DNA from: Psoroptes ovis
Taxonomy: Eukaryota; Arthropoda; Arachnida; Sarcoptiformes; Psoroptidae
Assembly (NCBI GenBank): GCA_002943765.1
Contig: PQWQ01000025.1
Span: 496,001-560,000, forward strand
Length of the DNA: 64,000 bases
Reading direction: 5' to 3'
Below are positions 45,454-55,854 of the stretch, in pieces (the first letter of the stretch is position 1; every line of letters starts with the position of its first letter). The position numbers were made by a program, and so were the translations under genes. The notes below the pieces were generated by a model. That model ran no database searches. It had not been told where the DNA came from and saw only the letters and a program-made list of their open reading frames with translations.

Positions 45454-48400
45454 TTATTTTGATGTCATCATCGTTACGAATTCTTTTGGTGTCGCGGTGG
45501 TCACATATTTGTGTCGGGTCATTTTTTTTTGTCATAAATCATTCAGATGAAATCAGCAATTTTCGTTTGGTTTGGTGAATCATGGAAATGAAAGTGGAAA
45601 AAGAGAAATAAAAAAATTATTAATAAAAATTTACATAAAACTATCAAAACGAAAAAGGCATAAAAATGCATGCAAACAATTTATGACAATCATTCATTTT
45701 GTGGTGCTGCATATATCAATATCAAATGTAAATATTTCAGGTTGTCCGAAAAGTTTTGGCTGATTTTCAGTAGCAACTCCGATTGATTAATCCGAATGAA
45801 CTTTTCGGACAACCTGAAATATAATATTGATATTATCGTCATCATAATCAATTTTTTTTTCATATGTTTTCACTCTGTGTACAATGTGTTTACACACATT
45901 GATCAGTTTGATATAAACACATTTGATATATGAATGATGTGTGTGTGTGTGTGTGCGTGTATGTACATCTTACGTCAATGGTATTCATTTAAATAAATAA
46001 AAAAATCTGTTCATTTAAATTAATGAAGAATAATAAATAAAGTAATAATAATAAGGGATGGATTTGAATAATTTCACCATTATTAGTTTTCCTTTTGGAT
46101 AAATCATTTATATTGCAATCAAATAATGTGTTTTATCATGCTTCTATTGACTATCTCTCGATGAGCTACATGAATCTAATATAAACTATTGACACTATTC
46201 GCGCTATTAATATCTGTTCTGTGACTAAATCAAATCGAATGATTGATTGATTTCGATAAACATTAAAGGGGATGTTCATTGCTGTTTGTACAAATAATCT
46301 ATGGGAAAATTTTTCCGCTCATGGAAAAATTAAAAAGAATGGAATGAAATATTACCTTCATAATTTACTTGTCCATCACCATCGATATCAGCTTCTCTAA
46401 TCATTTCATCCACTTCTTCATCGGTCAATTTTTCACCAAGATTTGTCATCACATGTCTTAATTCAGCGGCCGATATAAAACCATTACCATCTTTATCAAA
46501 AACACGAAATGCTTCCCGAATTTCTTCTTCAGAATCGGTATCTTTCATTTTCCTGGCCATCATTGTTAAAAATTCTGGGAAATCAATAGTACCATTACCA
46601 TCGGCATCAACTTCATTGATCATATCTTGTAATTCGGCTTCGGTTGGATTTTGTCCCAACGAACGCATAACTGTTCCCAATTCTTTCGTAGTGATTGTAC
46701 CATCACCATCTTTATCGAATAATGAAAATGCTTCTTTGAATTCTGTTATTTTTTTGAGAAAATGAAAAATGGAAAACAAATGAATTAATTGAAACAATTC
46801 AAATCTCAAACTATTTCTACCCAAATCTGTACAAACACTTACCAGCAATTTGTTCTTCAGTTAATTGATCCGCCTGTAATTATTCATTGTAGAAAATAAA
46901 AAACATTAGATTAAATAATTACAAATATTACAAAATTTAAATTGAAAATAATCAATAATTCACCATGATGATATGAATAAATTCAAAATTTTGAACAAGT
47001 CAAATTGGACTATTTCAATTTCAAACAACACTTGAATACATAAACAAAGTGTTATGTTATGGAGAAATGTCAAGTACAATTATTGATCATATTCATACAA
47101 AAATACTCATTTTCCAGCAAATAAAAGGGGAGAAATGACATGGCAAAACTTTGAACAAGTGAAAATTGACAAGTGTATTTCAATTATTTCAATTTTGCCG
47201 ATATATACACTGTGTGCGAGCACACATGTATTAAAATGAAATTTAGTATAAAATATAAAATAATTGAAATGAAATGAAAACAAATAAATAAATAATAGGC
47301 TGTCCGAAAAGTTCATTCGGCTTAATCACAATAGAATTGTTCATGAAAATCGGCCAAAACTTTTCGAACAACCAAAATAAAACATTCAATATATGAAAAG
47401 AAAAAAAAGGATTTTTTTATCAGTTTTCAAATATAAATATTAATGAAATTGTGGCATTGAATAATGGATAATATTTAAATATTATCAATAATAATAATAG
47501 ATGATAGGCGTTGGTTAGATATTAATTTTTGTTTTTCTAAAAACTAAAAAACAAAAAATTTATTATCAGTGTTTGTATTGGGTTGTCCCATAAGTTTTTG
47601 CCGTTTTTTAAATTTTTTTTCATTCAAAAAATGGAAATAACTTATGGGACAACCTAATAGCTTATATGTCTGTCTACTATTTATACCGGCTTATTGGGCG
47701 CCATACCGATAACAACGACGCCAAGTGGACAATTTGTTTTTTTACTACAATCAATCGATCAATCAATCACTAGATTATTTATGAAGAACAAAATCCTATT
47801 TAATAATGGGAGATTTTCAAATTGTCATTCTTTTTTTTTTTTTTTTTTTTTTTGAATCACTCTCTGTGTGCAGAGATTAAAGTCCGTAGACAATTTTCAG
47901 TGATTTCATTTGGATTCAAAAATATTACATATACACAAGGACCATATTCAATAAAAAACAAAATGTTCAATGAAATTCAAAACCTAAAACCTTGAAAAAA
48001 TGACTGGAAAAACCCTTCTATCCACCACCACCACATATACAATGCTATGTCAATGTAAAAGCTGAAATATCAAAAATTTTAAAAAATCAAATCATTCAAT
48101 TGAATTTAAATGCAATAAAAAACCAATTGAAATGACAAAATTTAGCTGAAATTTTAATCTGAAAATTTTTGATTTCCTTGAAACAATAACAACAATCAGT
48201 ACACAATACAACAAACAATTGAATTATGAAAATTTATTTCAAAATATAATAATTAATTCTTACCATATTTTTTTTATTGGAAAAATTCAAATACAGGAAA
48301 ATACAAATATTTATATACACAAAGAAAAGGAACTCGATTATTATTTCAAAATGGAATTATTATTATCAGATTTGATTGAATTATAAATAAATAATAATTC

Positions 48401-49953
48401 AATCTTATTTTTAAGAAAAATGATTGAATAAATTAATAATTTCAATTCAATTCAAAACAAATAAAAACATTAAAATAATAAAACATTAAAGCATTTTTGG
48501 AAGAAAACACATTGGAATGGAGAAAAATATTATTAAATTCTATCGTCATTCAGCTATTATTATCATTATTTTCAATATATAATCTCTGTGTTATTAAAAT
48601 GTAATAATATTCATCATCATCATCATTCATTTCATTCATATTTGAAATATAATATTAAAAAAAATGAAAAACACAAAACAGCTAGAGGCAAATATTAACC
48701 ACCACTCATCATTAGAGAAAATATTATTAGGTTGTTCGAAAAATTCTATCCAATTTTCATGAGCAACTTCGATTGATTAAGCCGAATGAACTTTTCGGAC
48801 AACCTCAAATATATATAAACAACTAACAAAAAACATCTATATACACTAAAATGGCTCAAATTAAATATATATAATTGAAAATAGCAGCAGCACAACACTA
48901 TTGCCGATTGCCATTCCGGTAGTGGCATTTTCTAAAGGGGCAAAAAATTATCACCAGATTTGTGTGTGTAATGATGGTGATGATGTAAGCCGATATATAT
49001 GTGAGTGTGTGTATGTGTGCATGCATATAGAACACAAACACAGCGCCATATCACAAAATGGAAAGAATTAATTTGACGCCATCATTAGTTATATACAAGT
49101 TTTAAAGTTTTAATTCAGAGTTTTAAAATTAAATTTCATAGATTTCAAATTGAATTTCAGAGTTTTTAATGCAATTTTAAATAGTAAAATTATGAAATTC
49201 AATTTCAAAACTCTGAAATTGAACTTTAAAACTCTGAATTATAACTCGAAACCGTGTAATAAAAAAATGAAAAAAAAATTTTTTCACCAAACAACACAAA
49301 TTTTTGTTGTTGGTGAGAAAAATGGAAGGAGAAAAAAATACACAAAAAATTAGTTTTGCATAACAAAAAAAATTGCTGAATTGAAAAAAAAAGGAAAATC
49401 AAATAAAATACAATTTTTGAATTCTCTCAATGCATATTCACATCACACAGACTATTTCAAAGGGAGTTTTTTATTTCATTAATTCACATTTAACAATTCT
49501 ATTTGCTACTTTCATTCACCAGTTTTTTCAATTCAATTTATTAGGTTGTCCAGAAAGTTTTCACCGGTTATATCATAGAAAATAATTAGAAAATCGGCAA
49601 AAACTTTTCGGACAACCTGAATATTTCAATTCAATGAATCTTTGTATGTAAACTCACACACAGAGAAACACATTGGAAATGTATTCAAATTCCAAATGTG
49701 TGTAATGAATACAACTAAGCAAAACAACAAAGCAATAGCCGGCACGGCACGTATACAAAAAGGTGCTTTTGAACAAATTCAATTGAATTTACAGTGGTGA
49801 ATAATCTCGAAGAATTTTGACTGAAAAAAGCCCAAAAACATTAAGACTACAACCTCATGAGCATAAATGTGAATAATCTGATCTTTTGATCGAAAAGTGG
49901 AAAAAAACAAAGAAAAAATTCATAAATAAAGTAATTATCAAGACACTTACCAT
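45454..49953 (-). CDS. CaM: Calmodulin, with three candidate ATG-only first exons
   Basis: Ca2+ sensor that activates kinases, phosphatases and channels. The body is three exons on the minus strand: 46873-46843 (ADQLTEEQIA), 46742-46356 and 45482-45454 (EFVTMMTSK). With an ATG they total 450 bp, the exact 149-residue calmodulin length. The four EF loops read DKDGDGTITTKE, DADGNGTIDFPE, DKDGNGFISAAE and DIDGDGQVNYEE, with all acidic ligands intact, and I see no difference from insect calmodulin. The initiator Met lies alone on an upstream exon in the classic animal position. Three places fit: 49953-49951 followed by GTAAGTGT, 48266-48264 followed by GTAAGAAT, and 46966-46964 followed by GTGAATTA. 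The span given uses the most distal. Intron 3 and the first intron carry MITEs. Confidence 0.96.
45736..45820. mobile_element. Mariner-like MITE, family 1 subtype A, in calmodulin intron 3
   Basis: TTCAGGTTGTCCGAAAAGTT to ACTTTTCGGACAACCTGAA. The termini have TTCAGG instead of TTAGG at both ends, so the change is mirrored in both inverted repeats. Confidence 0.87.
46964..46966 (-). other. Calmodulin candidate first coding exon, proximal (ATG then GTGAAT)
   Basis: ATG immediately followed by donor GTGAAT on the minus strand. It would make a 90 bp first intron ending at the ADQL exon (acceptor at 46875-46874). This is the weakest donor of the three but the most compact structure. Confidence 0.5.
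47294..47377. mobile_element. Mariner-like MITE, family 1 subtype A
   Basis: ATAGGCTGTCCGAAAAGTTC to ACTTTTCGAACAACCAAAA. Between the proximal and middle candidate calmodulin first exons. Confidence 0.85.
47578..47657. mobile_element. Mariner-type MITE, distinct CCCATAAG family
   Basis: TTGGGTTGTCCCATAAGTTT at the left and AACTTATGGGACAACCTAA at the right, flanked by TA on both sides. It shares GGTTGTCC with family 1 but has CCATAAG where family 1 has CGAAAAG at both ends. These termini resemble known mariner elements of insects. Confidence 0.87.
48264..48266 (-). other. Calmodulin candidate first coding exon, middle (ATG then GTAAGAAT)
   Basis: ATG followed by a consensus donor GTAAG on the minus strand, in phase with the ADQL exon. 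A TATA-like TATATAAATAT lies about 45 bp upstream (48308-48318, read on the minus strand), compatible with a short 5' UTR. Confidence 0.6.
48727..48808. mobile_element. Mariner-like MITE, family 1 subtype A
   Basis: TTAGGTTGTTCGAAAAATTC to AACTTTTCGGACAACCTCAA; core GAGCAACTTCGATTGATTAA. Confidence 0.84.
49092..49259. mobile_element. Fold-back MITE, family 2
   Basis: TATACAAGTTTTAAAGTTTT to ATAACTCGAAACCGTGTAA, with internal TCAGAGTTTTAAAATT units and their inverted partners. Long (about 165 bp) version; more diverged than the copies near 62 kb. Confidence 0.8.
49541..49620. mobile_element. Mariner-like MITE, family 1 subtype B
   Basis: TTAGGTTGTCCAGAAAGTTT to AACTTTTCGGACAACCTGA; core ACCGGTTATATCATAGAA. 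About 330 bp downstream of the distal calmodulin first exon. Confidence 0.85.
49951..49953 (-). other. Calmodulin candidate first coding exon, distal (ATG then GTAAGTGT)
   Basis: ATG followed by a perfect donor GTAAGTGT on the minus strand, in phase with the ADQL exon. A CCAAT-like AACCAATAACC lies about 90 bp upstream (minus strand). Best donor of the three. First intron would be about 3.1 kb. Confidence 0.7.
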
Positions 49954-51549
49954 TTTATATATTTGAGATTAAAGGTTTATTGATTAACTTGAAATGAAAA
50001 TATAAAAACTGGAAATGATTGAGTTGATATTGTAGCTGGTTATTGGTTATATTGAGATATAATGAAATGTTTCAAACAATTCGTTTGCTTGTATGCTTGA
50101 TTAGTTGATTTTTCTGTACAAATTCAATGTAAAAAAAAATTATTTGTTTGTTTGGATGGATGGTTGATTAATGAAAGTAAAGCGTGAAACGAAGTGTAAT
50201 ATCCAAAATGAAATGATGCACACTGTCTAAAATATCAAATATGTTATTTGTCAATAATTTAAAATCTGATATATTTACTCATTGAAATCATAAAAACAAA
50301 TGCGAAAATCGAATGAAATTTAATGATTTGATTGTTTTTATATATTTCTTAAGGAGAGAGATTTGAGACAATCAAAATTTGAGATGACAATTAATCAATT
50401 AATCAGACAAACACATAAACAAATACACAGATAAATCGGCAAAACAATGGAGACAGTTACAATAGATTTTTAACATTGAAAAATTGGTGTCTAATGGGCG
50501 CTTCGTCTATGAGAAATTGATATTTCAAATTGATTAATATTTAATTGATTCGATTTCACAATATTTTTTTAAAATGGTCAAGTCCAAATGAATGAGTTTT
50601 TCGAAATAATCAAATAAATAAATTGAAATGATTGAATGGTTGCTGGTTGTTGTTGATCGATGAATCATCGAATATCGAATGAAATTTTTTTTTTGGAAAG
50701 ATGATGATTTGCAGCGTATAAACTTGAGTAAATCTTGAATTTTACTTTTATTTTCTTTGTTTGTTAATTAATTTCAATTAATTAATTGAATTGAAATTGA
50801 AGACTTTTCAATTATTATTTATTTCGGTCGTTTGTTGTTGTTTGGCTGTTGTGACCAAGTTTTGCTTGCTTATTTACTTATGTGGCAACGAGTAATAATA
50901 AAAATGGCTTTTTTTCGAATTCGAAATTCGAATGTTTTATGTTTTTTTTTTTTTTGCTTTGAGTAATTCGAATGATGAGCAAAGAGCAATAAAAAAAAAT
51001 GCAACCGATTTTTTCTTTTTTTTTTCGTTTTGCTCAATGGCTGAACGTTGAGTTTTTTTATTTTTTTTCTTGTTTTGCTCAGTGTCGTTCTGTTGTTGTT
51101 GTTGGTGGTGTTTGGTTGGTAAGGTAGAAATTTTATACAATAAATGTTACTGTAATGGCGGCTAGTTTTTTTTTGTGCGAGTATTATCGGTTTCAAAGTC
51201 ACAATAATTTTAATTTTTTTATAATTTCTAACTATTTTTCATGCCACTACTTTATGCTACAATAAAACGTAATTTTTACGTTGTGATAGATAAATAGCTT
51301 TTACCAACTGGATTGCTATATAAACGTGTTCATTGTGACTAAAACTTTTGTATTGTTTACGTATAAATGATTCATTCACAATCAAGTAATAAGCATGCGT
51401 TCAAGGCAGAGGCAGTTAATAAGTGAGAGAAAAAAAAAGAGTAGAAGCATTGTTATATGTGTGATTACTTAAATCAATAATTAATTTTTTTTAACTCGCC
51501 CATATAATTATTGATAGTGGTCTTTCACACACACTAACACTCATATGGC

Positions 51550-51561
51550 TGCGCATGCGCA
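51550..51561. promoter_or_regulatory. Perfect NRF1/Ewg-type palindrome
   Basis: TGCGCATGCGCA fits the NRF1 consensus (C/T)GCGCA(C/T)GCGC(A/G) exactly and is palindromic. Such CpG-containing words are rare in this AT-rich sequence. It lies 1.6 kb upstream of the distal calmodulin ATG, with no other gene start identified nearby. Confidence 0.5.
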
Positions 51562-51802
51562 ACAAAAATTATCACCTAAAATTTTTTAAAAAATAATTAG
51601 CGTCAAAATATGGATAAATGGAAATAGTGATGAATATATACGCAAAAGGAAATCGAAAACATTCACCAATAACAACTGGATGAACGCAAAGGAAATGTCA
51701 GAAACCAAAGTTACAACAACCAAAATTGTTTTTAGTGCATGTGCGAATGGAAATATACACACGATGGAAAAAGTAGATCAAAAAAAGCGATATATATATA
51801 TG

Positions 51803-51882
51803 TGTGTGTCCGGAAAGTTCTTGCCGGTTAATATCGTAGAAAATCATAAAAAAATCGGCAAGAACTTTACGGACAACCTAAT
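51803..51882. mobile_element. Mariner-like MITE, family 1 subtype B
   Basis: GTGTGTCCGGAAAGTTC (left terminus eroded into a GT run) to AACTTTACGGACAACCTAA; core TTGCCGGTTAATATCGTAGA. Confidence 0.82.
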
Positions 51883-53600
51883 ATATATATATGTGTGTGT
51901 GTGGATCAGTACACACGTATATATATTGATCACGATGATTAATGTCAAATTTTTATATATAAATAACCATTCGATCGATCTATATAAACCACCGACAAAA
52001 ATATGGCAGATGTTTGGTTCATTGTGAAAAAAATGGGGAAATTTTCTCGGAAAAAAATTTTCTGGAAATTTTTTTTCCAGAAAATTTCTTGGAACATTTT
52101 TGTTCAAAATGATTCAGGCATACGCTTTGATGATGGTCGACGATTATATAATATAATGAGCACACATGCGTTTTTATATTTCCAAGCAAATCTTTGAGCG
52201 CAATAATCGCATTAAATTTTTCCCCAATTTTTTTTGGGCCAAAGGGAAAGTTTCCAGAAATTATTAGATCATTACCAGTCGCGTTATTTGAAATATTTTG
52301 ACGCATTTTGTGAATATTTTTAGCGATTTGTAAAAATCGCTATGGACAAAAATCTGTATTCATCATTGGTAAACGAGCCACGAACGAAACGGCGAAAAAA
52401 AATTGAATAAATTTTCTTGGAAATTTCCGGGAAATTTTTCAAAAAAAAAAAAAAATTCCTGGAAAGTTTCTTGAAATTTTTCCAGGAAAGTTTTCCTGTA
52501 AATTTTTTTTTGCGGCAGAATTTAATTAAAATTTATGAAATTTCTAAAAAGAGAGAGACATTTCTAGAAATAGAAATGATTGTCAAATGTTTGTGGTTTC
52601 ATATTGGCCAGAGAAATGTTTCTGGAAACATTTCTTTAGTGCGTGGTGAATGGTGCCTTTGGTGGTGCCCACTGGAGAATTCGAATTGTGATATATATAA
52701 TAATTTGGGGCTGAAGACGTGAATAGGCTCTCTGTGTGCTCACAAATGCAATTCACGTAAATCCATTTCATTTGATTAGTCGGAGGCTATTGTTTTAACC
52801 AAAGAAGAAGAGAAAAGTTTCAAGGAGTCTTCGGGAATGGTCTCGGCTGCTCCTCACAAAAAGCTTCTGGAACCATTTTAGACAATTCTATATACACATT
52901 CATGGACCATTCATATATAGCACAGTGTCCTTGACGCTCGTTTGTTCTCAGGGGGTGAAGCCCAAGAAAACAATATATATTCCGGTTTCATGGGGAAAAA
53001 TGTTTCCAGAAAATTTCTATGAATTAAAATTAATTCTGCGAATTATGAATGATTTTTGAGAATGGAACACAACAACGAAAATATGTTAATTTTCCATAAT
53101 TTTTGATTATGGAAAATTAATTTCAATTATAATCGTCTTACATACACAAATGATAAATTAGGTCCAAGCAATTTTCAAATGAATTTGGCTCACAATTTGA
53201 TGAGGAAAAATTTCTGGAAACTCTCTCTCTGTGCCAGTGTTTTGATGTGTATCAGAGGTTTGTAGAGGTTCTTTGGTGCTGGTAGCGTTGGTGGCGATTA
53301 AGGCGTTCCATTGGGAAGCCATAGAAAATCATCTGCTGCCATGGTCCAATCTATATATCTATACACTGGCAAAATGGTACCCTTAAATCCTTTTACATAA
53401 ATGGTTTCATAAAAAATCCTACGCAGTTACCAATTATTATCTCGCAATGAAATCATTGAATATATGGATGGTTATGGCTGTTTGTGGTGTGCATATATAT
53501 ATGGATACGATTATCATCATCATTATTATTTATTATTACGACTATTAAATGATCTTTTATATTTTGGAATGAAATATTTTTGGTTGTTTATTTCGACTAT

Positions 53601-53681
53601 GTGGTTGTCCGAAAAGTTCATTTGGCTTAATCACATTGGAGTTGTACATGAAAATCGGCCATAACTTTTCGGACAACCAAA
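53601..53681. mobile_element. Mariner-like MITE, family 1 subtype A
   Basis: GTGGTTGTCCGAAAAGTTC to AACTTTTCGGACAACCAAA; core CATTTGGCTTAATCACATTG. Confidence 0.85.
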
Positions 53682-53808
53682 TATATTTCTTTGGTAAAGG
53701 AAATAATGAGGGGACATATTATCAACATTGAAATAGTATTAGTGTGTGTGTGTGTGTGTGTATGATTATTATATTGTTTATTGTATTTGTTTATTATTAA
53801 AATATTTG

Positions 53809-53932
53809 TACAAAGTTTCAAGTTTTAATTCGTAGTTTTAAAGTTGATTTTCATAATTTTAAATGAAAATTTCAAATGATAAAATTACGAAATTGAATTT
53901 TAAAACTACGAATTAAAACTTTAAAACCTTGA
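53809..53932. mobile_element. Fold-back MITE, family 2
   Basis: TACAAAGTTTCAAGTTTTAA to TTAAAACTTTAAAACCTTGA. Short (about 125 bp) version with TTCGTAGTTTTAAAG arms. Confidence 0.83.
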
Positions 53933-55202
53933 AAATAAATAAATAATCATACAATTGCATACCTGCAATGCGTCAATTCATTGTTGTTGTCGTTGTCGTT
54001 ATTATTACATTACATTACATTAAATGATTGCTGAATGGCTAGATGAATGGATGAATGGTTGATTTGTTTGAACGAAAAATAGTAATAAATGATATTAATA
54101 TCATAATAATCGTCGTTATAATAATAATCCATATAATGATATCTCAGTGTATCTCGTCGGTGTAAACACACACACACAAAAATGTCCATAAATATCCATG
54201 GTTTTTTCGGTGCATTTTCCAGGTATTCCAAGTATTCCACAATATTTTCTCGGGGCTTTTTTCCCTTCATATTCAAAGCCAATATTCATTCATTACCCAT
54301 TAATTCATTAATTCGTATTTATTTATTATCCATTAATTACAATAATTAAAATAATTGATTTTAATCATTTTCTTCATTTATATTATGATGATGATAATTT
54401 TTAATTATGATCATTTGGAATAATTTCGATTGATTTAATTTTGAGTCCAAATGATAATTAGGCCCTATATATTACATATATGTTGTATGGGATTTCGATT
54501 TTAACTTTTTCATTTCTCTGGAAATCAAATGGCTTCCAATTTGGGTCTAATAATTTAGGCCTGAAAAACTTTCGAATTCAAAGAAATTTACCTTTTAAAA
54601 GGTTTTTGAAAAGGTCGGATTATTATTTTTTCGAAAAAAGTTCCGATGTCCATAAATGGCAATGTTTTACATGGATTTGAATGGCCATAAATGGAATTTT
54701 GATTTTTATCATTTTCGCAGAGTCTTATCTCTGCCTGTTTACTTTTGAAATCTGTGATTGATTGATTTGAATAAATGAAATCTGGAACATTTCAAAAATT
54801 GGAAAAATTCCGACACTGATTTATGGATTATAAGGTCGGAATCGGGACCAAAAAATACGGGACAAAATCAAATTATCATTGAATTTTCCGGAATATTCTC
54901 GAAAAAATTGAAATAATAATTTTCCCCAGACCAAAGATGACTCCCCTGATTGAATGGATGAATTTGATATTTTGACAGTTGTTGGGCAGGTGCTTTGGTT
55001 GGTTGTCAACATTTGTCGTTTGTTTGTTTATGTTTGATTTATATCAAATGATTTCAAGGAAAATAAAAAAATGAAATTTTCCTCTTCATTAATCATCATC
55101 AGATTAATTAAAGAAATAAAAAAATCAATTTTTCTTAATTTTTTCAAATAATTAAAGATTTGTATCAAGTTACCACAGTATGTATTTCCACACCGAAACA
55201 TA

Positions 55203-55283
55203 TTAGATTGTCCGAAAAGTTTTTGCCGGTCATATCGTAGAAAATCATTGAAAAATCGGTAAAAACTTTTCGGACAGCCTAAT
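55203..55283. mobile_element. Mariner-like MITE, family 1 subtype B
   Basis: TTAGATTGTCCGAAAAGTTT to AACTTTTCGGACAGCCTAA; core TTGCCGGTCATATCGTAGAA. The right-most family 1 copy; none was seen after it. Confidence 0.86.
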
Positions 55284-55509
55284 ACATATATCGATCAATT
55301 ATTTTCGTGGCAATAAAAATTACGCCCATTCAATTAATTAATTAGTAGATCTTCATTCGATTCAATTCAATTTATCATCTGCCCAACAATTCGTTCAGCC
55401 ATATTTTCATCTGACGACAAAAATTATAAAAATCGATTGATTTTTCATTATTATTATTATCAAATTAAATAAATGAAAATAAATGATTTCTTCTTCTTCG
55501 CTTGATTAA

Positions 55510-55656
55510 CCCTTAAAACTCGAGCGGTGAGCAGAGCTCACCACAAGTTATAATGCAGTAACTCGATAGGCACCTCTCAAGCACCATTTATGATGAGTTT
55601 GAAAAATTACCGAGCTGCTGGCTTGCTTGCGCTGTATTTCCCTCGACTTCTAAGGG
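55510..55656. mobile_element. piggyBac-type MITE with TTAA flanks
   Basis: TTAA at 55506-55509 and 55657-55660 flank a 147 bp element beginning CCCTTAAAACTCGAG and ending CTCGACTTCTAAGGG. The ends match as inverted repeats at 13 of 15 positions. TTAA duplication with CCC...GGG ends is characteristic of piggyBac elements. The inside is clearly richer in G/C than the flanks (GAGCGGTGAGCAGAGCTCAC). Confidence 0.85.
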
Positions 55657-55854
55657 TTAATGTTTTTTTTGTTTGAGAAAAAATTTTGAAATATGATCAT
55701 CAACTGCCATCTGGTGCTTGAAATTTGTACTATAAAGTTTGACTGCCATCTATTGGCTGAAAATGTTATCACAGGTTTTTTTGAAAAAATTTTCAATAAT
55801 TGAATTTGAATAAATAATTAAAAATATAATAATAATTAAAAATTGAATCATATT

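Larger units (their letters stand above)
49954..55854. other. Calmodulin upstream region to Psf3 3' end, no gene seen
   Basis: No supported exon in 5.9 kb. It contains two subtype B MITEs (51803, 55203), a subtype A copy (53601), a family 2 MITE (53809), a piggyBac-type MITE (55510-55656) and a perfect TGCGCATGCGCA palindrome (51550-51561). T/A homopolymers are frequent near 50940-51070. Distal calmodulin promoter or 5' UTR sequence may reach into the left part. Confidence 0.55.

Noticed and set aside
46743..46848. Calmodulin exon extended upstream as a longer open frame
   Set aside because: The real exon 3 boundary at 46742 joins to ADQLTEEQIA to give canonical calmodulin; the extension is intron.
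52600..53420. Patch with more balanced composition, possible decayed gene
   Set aside because: Frames are broken and no family could be recognised in any of the six; nothing supportable.
1291..55283. Regularly recurring ~80 bp palindromes as a CRISPR-like array
   Set aside because: Copies are dispersed over 54 kb with irregular spacing, in both orientations, TA-flanked, and the genome is clearly eukaryotic with spliced genes.
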